DNA of 64,000 nucleotides from Pseudomonas sp. ATCC PTA-122608 (GTDB taxonomy: Bacteria > Pseudomonadota > Gammaproteobacteria > Pseudomonadales > Pseudomonadaceae). Where the stretch lies: the NCBI RefSeq assembly GCF_001952855.1, contig NZ_LPNO01000011.1, positions 35,269 through 99,268 of the forward strand, written 5' to 3'. Each line of letters opens with the position of its first letter. The first letter of the stretch is position 1. Both the position numbers and the translations under genes were made by a program. Under the pieces are notes generated by a model. That model saw only the letters and a list, made by a program, of their open reading frames with translations, made no database searches and was not told the DNA's origin. Shown one piece after another: positions 18,211 to 32,073 of the stretch.

Positions 18211-18957
18211 ATGACTGTCTTTTTCATCGGCGCAGGCCCAGGCGACCCGGAACTGATCACCGTCAAGGGGCAGCGGCTGATTCGCAGTTGCCCGGTGATT
18301 ATCTACGCCGGTTCGCTGGTGCCGGCGGCGGTGCTTGAGGGGCATCGGGCTGAACTGGTGGTTAACAGTGCGGAGCTGCATCTGGAGCAGATCATTGGGC
18401 TGATCAAGACGGCCCATGAGAAAGGCCAGGATGTGGCTCGGGTGCATTCCGGGGATCCGAGTTTGTACGGGGCGATTGGGGAGCAGATTCGGCTTTTGCG
18501 GGAGTTGGGGATTGGGTTTCAGATCATTCCCGGGGTTACGGCGGTGGCGGCGTGTGCGGCGTTGTTGGAGGCTGAGCTGACGTTGCCGGACATCGCACAG
18601 AGTGTGATTTTGACGCGGTATGCGGATAAGACGGCGATGCCTGAGGGTGAGGCGTTCAGTAGTTTGGCGCAGCATGGGACGACCATGGCGATTCACCTGG
18701 GGGTGAGTCATCTGGAGAAGATCGTGGCTGAGTTGGTGCCTCACTATGGGGAGGATTGTCCGATTGCGGTGGTGCATCGGGCGACCTGGCCGGATCAGGA
18801 TTGGGCCATTGGTACGCTGGCGGATATTGCCGGGAAGGTGGCGGCCAAGGGGTTTCGGCGTACGGCGTTGATTGTGGTGGGTCGGGTTTTGGCCAGTGAC
18901 AGTTTTGGTGAGTCGTCGTTGTATCGTGCGGGGCATGCGCATTTGTATCGGCCCTGA
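18211..18957 (+). CDS. cobM: Precorrin-4 C11-methyltransferase
   Basis: SAM-dependent methyltransferase of the aerobic corrin pathway, 248 residues. The family motif VFFIGAGPGDPELITVKGQR is at the N terminus, followed by YAGSLVP and the HSGDPSLYGA motif near 89-98. I prefer the ATG at 18211, with AGGA upstream; an ATG at 18148 would add 21 unconserved residues. It is the last recognised gene of the riboswitch-controlled operon, 83 bases after cobE. Confidence 0.95.
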   Translation: MTVFFIGAGPGDPELITVKGQRLIRSCPVIIYAGSLVPAAVLEGHRAELVVNSAELHLEQIIGLIKTAHEKGQDVARVHSGDPSLYGAIGEQIRLLRELGIGFQIIPGVTAVAACAALLEAELTLPDIAQSVILTRYADKTAMPEGEAFSSLAQHGTTMAIHLGVSHLEKIVAELVPHYGEDCPIAVVHRATWPDQDWAIGTLADIAGKVAAKGFRRTALIVVGRVLASDSFGESSLYRAGHAHLYRP

Positions 18958-19224
18958 GGGGGTTAGTGGTGGTGTACATATCCGTTATTTTTTTAACGGC
19001 CGCCTATGGTTCCGCTCTTACAGCGGCTCACTTTTGAACAGCGCAAAAGTAAGCAAAACGCTCTTGCCCCACCACTCGGCACCTCGCTTGGGCTCGGTGT
19101 GCCCGCACTCCGGCAGCACGAAGCGGGCCGCCGCGACGGGGCGTCCCTGCCCCGTCGCGGCTAAACCGGCGTCCTGCCGGTTTACCCGCTCCGTACTGCC
19201 TGCGTTCGGCCAGCGTGGTTTAAC

Positions 19225-19449
19225 GGGGCGCCTAAGATCAAGATCGAGATCAAAAGCAGATCAAGAGCACAGCGGCCTACAGGCCGGCTTGAGTGTGGTG
19301 AAGCAACAGCAACAGCAGAATCAAAAGCTAAAGCGGGCACGGTCCAAATGTGGGAGCGGGCTTGCTCGCGAAGGTCGTTAACGATGATGTGGGCATCCTG
19401 ATTCAACGCGGCGGTCTCAGGTTTTTCGCGAGCAAGCTCGCTCCTACAG
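19225..19449. repeat. Direct repeat copy 1 (272-base period)
   Basis: Begins GGGGCGCCTAAGATCAAG and runs through a REPIN to CTCGCTCCTACAG. It is nearly identical to 19497-19721; the visible differences are a few substitutions near 19266 and 19387-19410. It includes a GATCAA-rich stretch and a CAGCAACAGCAG stretch. Confidence 0.85.
19348..19449. repeat. REPIN (TGTGGGAGCGGGCTTGCTCGCGAA class), copy A
   Basis: Arm TGTGGGAGCGGGCTTGCTCG at the left and CGAGCAAGCTCGCTCCTACA at the right, about 60 bases apart. It is inside direct repeat copy 1 of the long element. The same class occurs at 19620 and 60893. Confidence 0.85.
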
Positions 19450-19496
19450 GAAAGCAGCTTTGCTTTTGCTTTTAACACTCAAGCCGGCCCGTGGGC

Positions 19497-19721
19497 GGGG
19501 CGCCTAAGATCAAGATCGAGATCAAAAGCAGATCAACAGCACAGCAGCCTACAGGCCGGCTTGAGTGTGGTGAAGCAACAGCAACAGCAGAATCAAAAGC
19601 TAAAGCGGGCACGGTCCAAATGTGGGAGCGGGCTTGCTCGCGAAGGTCGTTAACGATGACGCTGGCATTCTGGATGAACGCGGCGGTCTCAGGTTTTTCG
19701 CGAGCAAGCTCGCTCCTACAG
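19497..19721. repeat. Direct repeat copy 2 (272-base period)
   Basis: Second copy of the unit at 19225-19449. After it, 19726-19798 carries an inverted copy of the beginning of the unit (CTTGATCTTAGGCGCCCCGTTAA), which belongs to the right arm of the long element. Confidence 0.85.
19620..19721. repeat. REPIN (TGTGGGAGCGGGCTTGCTCGCGAA class), copy B
   Basis: Same arms and nearly the same centre as copy A, offset by 272 bases. It was therefore probably duplicated together with its surroundings rather than inserted independently. Confidence 0.85.
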
Positions 19722-20121
19722 AGAAGCAAGCCGGCCTGTAGGCCGCTGTGCTCTTGCTTTTGATCTGCTTTTGATCTTGATCTTAGGCGCCCCGTTAACC
19801 ACGATGGCCGCAAGTAGGCACGGTGGAGCGGGTAAATCGGCAGGGAAGCCGATTTAGCCGCGCCGGGCCATGGATGGCCCGTCGCGGCGGCCCGCGGAGC
19901 CGAGCCGGAGTGCGGGCATGCCGAGCCCAAGCGAGGCACCGAGTGGTGGGGCAAAGACCTTTTGGTTACTTTTGGCTGGGCCGGCATTCCGGGCGTTTGC
20001 CAAAAGTGACCCGCTGTAAGAGCGGAACCATAAGCCGCCGTTACCGCAGCAACGGATATGTACACAACATACCTAACCCAAAACCTCACAACCCTCACGC
20101 AACCCACTGAATCCAAACCAT

Positions 20122-20153
20122 AAAAAAACGGCGCTCACGAGGCGCCGTTTTTT
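20122..20153 (-). terminator. Intrinsic terminator of nfuA
   Basis: AAAAAACGGCGC and GCGCCGTTTTTT flank a short TCACGAG loop, giving a strong stem with a T run in both directions. It lies 22 bases after the nfuA stop on the minus strand and would also stop transcription coming from the repeat element. Confidence 0.88.
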
Positions 20154-20174
20154 CCACATCCACAGCGAACACCC

Positions 20175-21911
<1,737 letters not shown>

Positions 21912-21922
21912 TCAAAGGTCGA

Positions 21923-24214
21923 TCAAAGATTCTCGTAGCGGTTCATGTCCAGCACGCCCTCTTCCAGCGGCGTGGTTTCGTGGAGGTACTGCGACAGGTC
22001 GTGGAAGTACTGCCAGAACTGCGGATGGCTGCGGCGAATGCCCCAACGGTCGACGATCTTCTCGAAGCGATTGGCGTCCTTGGCGTTCTCCATGGCAGCG
22101 ACAAACTCCGGTACCTGCTGCGCCGGAATGTTGAACATGAAGTTCGGATAGCTGCTCAGCACCCCGGGATAGATAGTCACTGTATCCAGGCCGGGCTGAT
22201 AGCGATAAGCCTCACCGAGCATGAAGGCCACGTTGCTGTGGGCGCGATTGCGCAGCAGGCTGTAGATCTCACGTTTGCCGCTACGGGTTTCGATGCGCAG
22301 CAGGGTCGCTTCCGGCAACTGGTCGATCACCTTGAGCCCCGCCGCCGGGCGATTGGTCAGGCGGCTCAGGGCCTGTTCGGCGTCCTGCAGCGCAGGATCA
22401 ATGCCCCGGCGTGAGCAATAGGCGCTGATACAACGGTTAATCGGGTCCGGGCTGGCGTTCAAGTCGCCGTAACGGGCCAGCAACTGGTTGGCGAAGTCGC
22501 GCTTGGGGTCTTTTTCATCGAGCGTCAGGCCAGTGGGCTTGTCATCGTCAATGGCTTCATAGTCCATCCATAGCTTGACCTTGCCGCTGTTCTGGTACCA
22601 ATCGTCGAGGAAATCATCTCGCGAATCCGCCGGCATCAAGCGCAGGAAGTTCTGCTCGGCGCCGTTGCGGATCAGGTCGAAATACAAGCGCGTCTGGGCC
22701 TGATGGGAAACGTTGCCGAACACATCGAAATTCACTGCCAACTGGTAGTAGGTGCGCTCCAGCAGCGGATAGTCGAACAGCCACATCGTTTGCGGCACCT
22801 CGCCGATCAAGCCCTTGGTCACCGAGGCGCTGTCGAAGTGGCGGAAGATGCTCAGCAAGGCGTTATCGTTGCCCGCCCACAGGGACGCCCAGCTCGGCGG
22901 TGGCAGGTCGGCATAGCTGTCTCGGCGCAGCGCTTCGTATTCGTTGCGCTTGTCGCGGTATTTAAGCCACAGGCTGAGCACGCTGCCCACATCGTCAATC
23001 TGCCCCGGCATCGCCAGCAACGGCGTGGCCTGGCCGCGGTAGCGGGCATCGGTGATGTACAGGTCGTGGTCGGGGTCCTGGAACAGGGTCCAGAAGTTGT
23101 CGCGGATTACGTCCGTGGCGATTTGCCCACGGCATACCGGCCCGCGAATAAAGGTACGCACGAAGTATTCGGCGTTATCCAGCATGAACTGGTAGCGCGC
23201 CTTGACCGGAATCGCCTCGAAAGTCTCAAACGGGTTGGCTCGCCGGCCAGGCCCGTAGCCCGGCAACGCGTTCACCTGCCAGTCATCGGTGTAGAACAGC
23301 GACTTGATGCGGGCCATTTTCTCGGCGCTGAACGGATAGGTGATGTGGGTCTTGTGCACGATCACCCCCTGCACCGGCCACAGGCGGTAGTACACCTGAG
23401 TGCCCGGGTCGTCGTTGGGGCGACGGGTGTTGATCAGGTCGATCGGTTGCCCGCTCGGGGTGCGCGAACGCACCCACTGGAAGAAATGCCCCGGCTCACC
23501 GCCTTCAAAGTAGATATGGGCGAGGAACAGGTGCTCGAACAACCAGCGCGCCACCAGGCTTTCCCGGGCGCCGGGCTGGTTGAACAGGTTTTCCCATTGC
23601 TGCACTTGCAGGGCTTCCTGGGCAGTCGGTGCCAGGCCTTGTTCGTCGATCGGTGCACCGGAGGCCAGCCAGCGTTGCAAGGTTTGGTACTGCTGGTCGG
23701 TCAGGCCGGTGACGGCCAGCGGCATGCCTTCCTTGGGATGGCTACCTGCGTAGGCGTTGAACTCGCCCGGCATCGGGCAGGTATTTTCGCGGTTCAGGCC
23801 CAGCACGATGTCGTCAGGCAGCTTGGCATTGGGCTGCAACGGTGCGTTATGCCCCAGCTCCAGCATGCGCGCCATCAGTGCGGCCTGGCTGCCCTGGGCA
23901 TCGAGTACCGAGTAGAAACCCTTCTGCTGCCACGCGGCCTTGCCGAAGGCGTCATAGAACAAACGGGTGGGCTGGCTGGCAAGACTGCGTTCGCCGTCGT
24001 ACACCGGCACTTTGGTCGCGCCACGTGCGGCGCCTTCAGCACTGCCGAGGTTTAGCTGGCAGGCCGAGTCATAGCAGGCGTGGCAGGCCACGCACTTCTC
24101 GGTGAAGATCGGCTGAATATCACGGGTATAAGAGATCGCCGGAGCGGGACCTTCTGCCTGTGCGGTGCTGGCGACCAGCGCAAAAGCGGCGCTGACGATG
24201 AGGCGAAGTGACAT
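21923..24214 (-). CDS. cti: Fatty acid cis/trans isomerase
   Basis: Periplasmic c-type haem enzyme that converts cis-unsaturated membrane fatty acids to trans, stiffening the membrane under solvent or heat stress in Pseudomonas and Vibrio. The 763-residue product has a signal peptide (about 1-20, ending TAQA) and the haem site CVACH at 41-45. The length is normal for Cti. The gene is divergent from metH, and 24215-24378 carries both promoters. I saw no riboswitch in that gap. Confidence 0.95.
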   Translation of the reverse strand: MSLRLIVSAAFALVASTAQAEGPAPAISYTRDIQPIFTEKCVACHACYDSACQLNLGSAEGAARGATKVPVYDGERSLASQPTRLFYDAFGKAAWQQKGFYSVLDAQGSQAALMARMLELGHNAPLQPNAKLPDDIVLGLNRENTCPMPGEFNAYAGSHPKEGMPLAVTGLTDQQYQTLQRWLASGAPIDEQGLAPTAQEALQVQQWENLFNQPGARESLVARWLFEHLFLAHIYFEGGEPGHFFQWVRSRTPSGQPIDLINTRRPNDDPGTQVYYRLWPVQGVIVHKTHITYPFSAEKMARIKSLFYTDDWQVNALPGYGPGRRANPFETFEAIPVKARYQFMLDNAEYFVRTFIRGPVCRGQIATDVIRDNFWTLFQDPDHDLYITDARYRGQATPLLAMPGQIDDVGSVLSLWLKYRDKRNEYEALRRDSYADLPPPSWASLWAGNDNALLSIFRHFDSASVTKGLIGEVPQTMWLFDYPLLERTYYQLAVNFDVFGNVSHQAQTRLYFDLIRNGAEQNFLRLMPADSRDDFLDDWYQNSGKVKLWMDYEAIDDDKPTGLTLDEKDPKRDFANQLLARYGDLNASPDPINRCISAYCSRRGIDPALQDAEQALSRLTNRPAAGLKVIDQLPEATLLRIETRSGKREIYSLLRNRAHSNVAFMLGEAYRYQPGLDTVTIYPGVLSSYPNFMFNIPAQQVPEFVAAMENAKDANRFEKIVDRWGIRRSHPQFWQYFHDLSQYLHETTPLEEGVLDMNRYENL

Positions 24215-24378
24215 GTTCCCGGTCCCGGTTCGATGCGTACGGTGAAAAACCTGGCGATTCTACCGATGTAACACCCTCGCCAACATGAGCGATATTCATG
24301 CAAACCCTGCACATGCTCTAAAAGCGCACAGGTTTGTTATGATCTTCGCCCTCCGTAATACCTGACCAGAGTAGTCCC

Positions 24379-28089
<3,711 letters not shown>

Positions 28090-28136
28090 TCGCTGGATTG
28101 ACTATGCTGTCCATACACACCTTCACTGGGGGATGT

Positions 28137-28355
28137 ATGGACGATCCAGCCAACCACAAGCCACCGACCTTCTGGCAAATGCTCCACAGCGTGATGGCCG
28201 CCGCCTTCGGCGTGCAAAGCGGGAAAAACCGTGCCCGCGACTTCACCCACGGCAAGCCCAGCCACTTTGTAGTGCTGGGCATCCTGTTCACCGCCGTCTT
28301 TGCCTTGACGTTGTTTGGCATCGTCAAGCTGGTGTTGCACCTGGCCGGCGTTTGA
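28137..28355 (+). CDS. DUF2970 domain small membrane protein
   Basis: A 72-residue protein with a soluble N terminus (FWQMLHSVMAAAFGVQS, the family block) and one transmembrane helix at about 47-68. The ATG at 28137 follows a GGGGGA ribosome site; an overlapping ATG at 28133 is out of frame with the family sequence. It starts 47 bases after metH and has no terminator before it, so it may be co-transcribed with metH. The function is unknown. Confidence 0.85.
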   Translation: MDDPANHKPPTFWQMLHSVMAAAFGVQSGKNRARDFTHGKPSHFVVLGILFTAVFALTLFGIVKLVLHLAGV

Positions 28356-28361
28356 ATCCGG

Positions 28362-29441
28362 TCAACGCATCAGCAGTTGCAGGCTGAACGGGTAACGGTA
28401 ATCCGCCGGCTTGCCCTGCGCTGACAGCGCGCGAAAATCCACCCCGTAATCCTCGCGCCCATGCACCTGCAATAGCTGGGCGGCGAGGGCCGGGTCGATC
28501 AATTGAAATAGCCCGAGCTTGCGCTCACGCCCGCCATGCCCGGCCATCTCCAGCCCCAAGGCATCGTCATGCACCACCACCATCGCCCAGCCGCCGACAG
28601 TAAAGTGCCCCGCCACCAGCGCACTGAGCCGGCCATCGAGCCGTGCCTGGAGGGCTTCAGGCGAGCTGTTTACCGCGCTGAACAACACGTCCTTTCCCGG
28701 CGTGCGCCCGTCTTCTTGCAGCGCATCCATCGCGCCCAGCGCCATCTCGTCATTGGCTGACCATACGAGTGCCGTCTGCGGGTAGCGCTTGAACAACTGC
28801 GTGGCCTGCTCGAAGGCGCGTTGGCGGCTCCATTCGCCATACACCATCTGGCGCAGGCGCACCTGGGGGTAATCCACCAGTGCCCGGCGCAGGCCCTCCT
28901 CACGCAGTTGCGCCGCAGGGGTGGTCTTGGCGCCGGAGAACGCCAGCAGGTCAAGTGTCTGGCCTTCGGTAACCGGGCCATGCAGGCGCAGCAGTTCCTT
29001 GAGCATCAGGTAGCCGGCTTCTTCATCGTTGGCCACCATGCTGCCGATCCAGTTGGGGTATTTGCCGGCATCCAGCAGTTGAGTCTGGTCGGCGGTCAGG
29101 GCGTTATTGACGATCAGCAGCTTGACCCCGCTGCGCTGGGACAGGCGCAGGATCTGTGGCGCGATGTACTGCTCGTTGACCAGCACCAGGTAGTCCGGAC
29201 GCTCTGTGCCTTGCAACGCCTCACGGGCCTGCACCAGTGTGGCCTCGGGGTTGCGCTCGGAATAGCGCACACGCAAATCCAGGCCGAGGTCCCTGGCGGC
29301 GGCCTGCATGAATTGCGCGTAGCTGACCCAGAAGGCCTCAGTCGAATTGCCAGGGTTGAGAAACACCACCGACGTCGCCTGGGCAACAGCCCAGAACGGC
29401 ATGCTCAGCACCAGCAAGCACTTGCAGAGAACCTTCAACAT
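28362..29441 (-). CDS. Orphan periplasmic sugar-type binding protein
   Basis: A 359-residue protein with a signal peptide (about 1-22, ending AVAQA) and a periplasmic binding fold of the RbsB/LacI type (Peripla_BP_4): VVFLNPGNSTEAFWVSY, LIVNNAL and LVWSANDEMALGAMDALQEDG are recognisable blocks. No ABC permease or ATPase is nearby, so it may act as a sensor-associated binding protein rather than as a transporter part. The ligand is unknown. It is convergent with the DUF2970 gene, six bases apart. Confidence 0.82.
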   Translation of the reverse strand: MLKVLCKCLLVLSMPFWAVAQATSVVFLNPGNSTEAFWVSYAQFMQAAARDLGLDLRVRYSERNPEATLVQAREALQGTERPDYLVLVNEQYIAPQILRLSQRSGVKLLIVNNALTADQTQLLDAGKYPNWIGSMVANDEEAGYLMLKELLRLHGPVTEGQTLDLLAFSGAKTTPAAQLREEGLRRALVDYPQVRLRQMVYGEWSRQRAFEQATQLFKRYPQTALVWSANDEMALGAMDALQEDGRTPGKDVLFSAVNSSPEALQARLDGRLSALVAGHFTVGGWAMVVVHDDALGLEMAGHGGRERKLGLFQLIDPALAAQLLQVHGREDYGVDFRALSAQGKPADYRYPFSLQLLMR

Positions 29442-29544
29442 CGTTGTCTGAGCCCTTGGAAATGACGGCCCATGATAATGGCATCGGGCCGATCAATCTC
29501 GGCTAATTGCCGATTGTCGGGCAGCAGGGCTCGGTAACGTCCTT

Positions 29545-29658
29545 TTATTGATGGCTGACCCAGAACACGGCAGTGGAAACCACCAGGATAATCAAGAACA
29601 GAATGGCCCAGGCATCGACACTGCTGTCACTTTTGCGGGCTTTGGTCGGATTGCTCAT
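29545..29658 (-). CDS. Small single-helix membrane peptide, 37 residues
   Basis: The ATG at 29658 follows AGAGGCGATGCTA. The product begins MSNPTKARKSDSSVDAW and has one hydrophobic helix (about AILFLIILVVSTAVFWV, residues 18-34). The charged N terminus and short tail suggest an inner-membrane peptide. I recall near-identical peptides in other pseudomonads at this locus, but I cannot verify this here. It lies upstream of the orphan binding protein in the same direction and is divergent from cysI. Confidence 0.65.
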   Translation of the reverse strand: MSNPTKARKSDSSVDAWAILFLIILVVSTAVFWVSHQ

Positions 29659-29891
29659 AGCATCGCCTCTTGTCGGTTTTATAGGTGATTGCATAAAGAC
29701 ACGAGCACAGTAAAGATCATGATTGCCCGCATGACAAATGTGGGTATCGCGATAACGGTTCTCATTAGTCGATTTGGTTATTTGCATATACTCAAACATC
29801 ACTTTTGCGCATAAACGCAAACTGGTATCGTGCGCCGGCTCCGTTGGGAGTGCGCGGCCGTGCGCGCAGATTTGCCGAGAACAGGACCTAT
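29659..29891. promoter_or_regulatory. Divergent promoter region of cysI
   Basis: AT-rich gap of 233 bases. A TATACT -10-like box is at 29787-29792 with no good -35 box at 17 or 18 bases, as expected of an activator-dependent (for example CysB) promoter. TTTGCG/CGCAAA at 29804-29821 is a perfect 6-base inverted repeat in the leader. The assignment to cysI is by position and orientation. Confidence 0.4.
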
Positions 29892-31550
29892 ATGTACGTA
29901 TACGACGAATACGATCAGCGCATCATCGAGGACCGCGTCAAGCAGTTCCGTGATCAGACCCGACGCTATCTGGCAGGCGAACTGAGCGAAGAAGAGTTCC
30001 GCCCTCTGCGCCTGCAAAATGGCCTTTATGTTCAGCGCTTTGCGCCGATGCTGCGGGTTGCCGTGCCTTATGGCCAACTGACTTCCCGTCAGACGCGCAT
30101 GATGGCCAAGATTGCCCGCGACTTCGACAAAGGCTACGCCCACATCAGTACCCGCCAGAACGTGCAGTTCAACTGGCCGGCCCTGGAAGACGTGCCGGAC
30201 ATCCTGGCTGAATTGGCCACCGTGCAGATGCACGCCATTCAGACCAGCGGTAACTGCCTGCGCAACGTCACCACCGACCAGTTCGCCGGCGTCGCCGCTG
30301 ACGAGCTGATCGACCCGCGCCCATGGTGTGAAATCGTCCGTCAATGGACCACCTTCCACCCGGAATTCGCCTACCTGCCGCGCAAGTTCAAGATCGCCAT
30401 CAACGGCTCGACCTCGGACCGCGCAGCCATCGAAGTGCACGATATCGGCCTGGAGCCGGTGCATAACGCGGCGGGCGAGTTGGGCTTCCGTGTTCTCGTC
30501 GGCGGTGGCCTTGGCCGTACGCCGGTGGTCGGTGCGTTCATCAACGAATTCCTGCCGTGGCAGGACCTGTTGAGCTACCTCGACGCGATCCTGCGGGTCT
30601 ACAACCGCTATGGCCGTCGTGACAACAAATACAAGGCCCGGATCAAGATCCTGGTCAAAGCGCTGACCCCTGAGGTGTTTGCCCAGAAGGTCGACGCCGA
30701 GATGGAGCACCTGCGCGGCGGCCAGACCACCCTGACCGAAGCCGAAGTGCACCGCGTCGCCAAACACTTTGTCGACCCGGACTACAAGGCCCTGAGCAAT
30801 CAGGACGCCGAGTTGGCCGAGCTCGACCAGCAGCACCCGGGTTTCGCCCGCTGGCGCACCCGCAACACCCTGGCTCACAAGAAGCCGGGCTATGTGGCCG
30901 TGACCCTGTCGCTGAAACCTACCGGTGTTGCACCGGGCGATATCACCGACAAGCAACTGGACGGCGTCGCCGACCTGGCCGAGCGCTACAGCTTCGGCCA
31001 ACTGCGCACCTCCCACGAGCAGAACATCATCCTCGCCGACGTCGAACAGTCTCAGCTGTTCACCCTGTGGGGCGAGTTGCGCGAGCAGGGTTTTGCCACG
31101 CCGAACATCGGCTTGCTGACCGACATCATCTGCTGCCCGGGCGGCGATTTCTGCTCCCTGGCCAACGCCAAGTCGATCCCGATTGCCGAATCGATCCAGC
31201 GCCGTTTCGACGACCTGGACTACCTGTTCGACATCGGCGAGCTGGACCTGAACATCTCCGGTTGCATGAACGCCTGTGGTCACCACCACGTCGGCCACAT
31301 CGGCATCCTGGGCGTGGACAAGAAAGGCGAAGAATTCTACCAAGTGTCCCTGGGTGGCAGCGCCAGCCGCGATGCGAGCCTGGGCAAGATCCTCGGCCCG
31401 TCCTTCGCCCAGGAAGTCATGCCTGACGTGATCGGCAAGCTGATCGACGTGTACGTTGAACAGCGCACCGAAGATGAGCGTTTCATCGACACCTACCAGC
31501 GCATCGGCATTGACCTGTTCAAGGAGCGCGTCTATGCAGCGAATCATTAA
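29892..31550 (+). CDS. cysI: Sulfite reductase haemoprotein (nitrite/sulfite reductase family)
   Basis: Sirohaem/4Fe-4S enzyme of 552 residues that reduces sulfite to sulfide for cysteine synthesis. Cluster and sirohaem ligands are canonical: C415-x5-C421 in CCPGGDFC and C458-x3-C462 in SGCMNACG. The arginine-rich substrate region HISTRQNVQFNW is at about 80-91. The ATG at 29892 follows AGGA. The downstream DUF934 gene overlaps it by 17 bases. The family also contains ferredoxin nitrite reductases; the DUF934 neighbour favours sulfite. Confidence 0.93.
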   Translation: MYVYDEYDQRIIEDRVKQFRDQTRRYLAGELSEEEFRPLRLQNGLYVQRFAPMLRVAVPYGQLTSRQTRMMAKIARDFDKGYAHISTRQNVQFNWPALEDVPDILAELATVQMHAIQTSGNCLRNVTTDQFAGVAADELIDPRPWCEIVRQWTTFHPEFAYLPRKFKIAINGSTSDRAAIEVHDIGLEPVHNAAGELGFRVLVGGGLGRTPVVGAFINEFLPWQDLLSYLDAILRVYNRYGRRDNKYKARIKILVKALTPEVFAQKVDAEMEHLRGGQTTLTEAEVHRVAKHFVDPDYKALSNQDAELAELDQQHPGFARWRTRNTLAHKKPGYVAVTLSLKPTGVAPGDITDKQLDGVADLAERYSFGQLRTSHEQNIILADVEQSQLFTLWGELREQGFATPNIGLLTDIICCPGGDFCSLANAKSIPIAESIQRRFDDLDYLFDIGELDLNISGCMNACGHHHVGHIGILGVDKKGEEFYQVSLGGSASRDASLGKILGPSFAQEVMPDVIGKLIDVYVEQRTEDERFIDTYQRIGIDLFKERVYAANH

Positions 31551-32028
31551 GAACAACGAAGTCCTCGACGAAACCTGGCACCTGCTGCCCAAGGACGCGA
31601 GCTTCGATGGCATCTCCAACTGCGACGACCTGATCGTGCCGCTGGCCCTGTGGCGCGAGCACGCTCACGCCCTCAAGGCCCGCGACGGCGGCCTGGGTGT
31701 GTGGCTGGACGCCGATGAAGAAGCCGAAGAGATCGGTGATGACGTGGAGCACTTCCAGGTCATCGCCCTGAACTTCCCGGCCTTCACCGACGGTCGCAAC
31801 TACTCCAACGCCCGCCTGCTGCGTGACCGTTATGGTTACAAGGGCGAGCTGCGGGCGATTGGTGATGTGCTGCGCGACCAGTTGTTCTACCTGCGCCGTT
31901 GCGGGTTCGATGCCTTCGCCTTGCGCGCAGACAAAGACCCGTATGAAGCGCTGGAAAGCCTCAAGGATTTCTCGGTGACGTACCAGGCGGCGACGGATGA
32001 ACCGTTGCCGTTGTTCCGCCGCCGTTAA
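31534..32028 (+). CDS. DUF934 protein, sulfite reductase partner
   Basis: A 164-residue protein of the DUF934 family, usually encoded next to CysI in pseudomonads and thought to assist sulfite reduction. The conserved blocks FTDGRNYSNARLLRDRYGYKGELRAIGDVLRDQ and the late RCGFDAF are present. It overlaps the cysI end by 17 bases, so translation is probably coupled. An intrinsic terminator follows at 32042-32069. Confidence 0.92.
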   Translation: MQRIIKNNEVLDETWHLLPKDASFDGISNCDDLIVPLALWREHAHALKARDGGLGVWLDADEEAEEIGDDVEHFQVIALNFPAFTDGRNYSNARLLRDRYGYKGELRAIGDVLRDQLFYLRRCGFDAFALRADKDPYEALESLKDFSVTYQAATDEPLPLFRRR

Positions 32029-32041
32029 GCCTCGCTTCAAT

Positions 32042-32069
32042 AAAAAGCCCCGACTATTCGGGGCTTTTT
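32042..32069 (+). terminator. Intrinsic terminator after the cysI/DUF934 pair
   Basis: AAAAAGCCCCGA and TCGGGGCTTTTT form a strong stem with a four-base loop. The T run works in both directions, so it also serves the convergent sulP gene, whose stop is at 32074. Confidence 0.92.
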
Positions 32070-32073
32070 GCAT

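Larger units (their letters stand above)
18972..20065. repeat. Long imperfect inverted-repeat element (1.1 kb)
   Basis: The ends are a perfect 15-base inverted repeat, GTGTACATATCCGTT (18972-18986) and AACGGATATGTACAC (20051-20065). Arms of about 300 bases remain alignable inward: both carry TATGGTTCCGCTCTTACAGCGG, CCCCACCACTCGG, CCTCGCTTGGGCTCGG and ACGGGGCGCCTAAGATCAAGATC in inverted order. The middle holds a direct duplication and two REPINs. There is no transposase, and open frames across it look spurious. I recall similar long repeats scattered in P. fluorescens genomes; copy number cannot be tested here. Confidence 0.85.

Noticed and set aside
19472..20116. 214-codon open frame on the minus strand within the long inverted-repeat element
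   Set aside because: It runs across the repeat arms and a REPIN, with translations such as SELAREKPETAAF that come from the REPIN itself. Such frames are commonly mis-annotated as hypothetical proteins.
24215..24378. Possible riboswitch upstream of metH
   Set aside because: The gap was examined for the cobalamin box and for SAM-type motifs; neither is present. It looks like an ordinary divergent promoter region.
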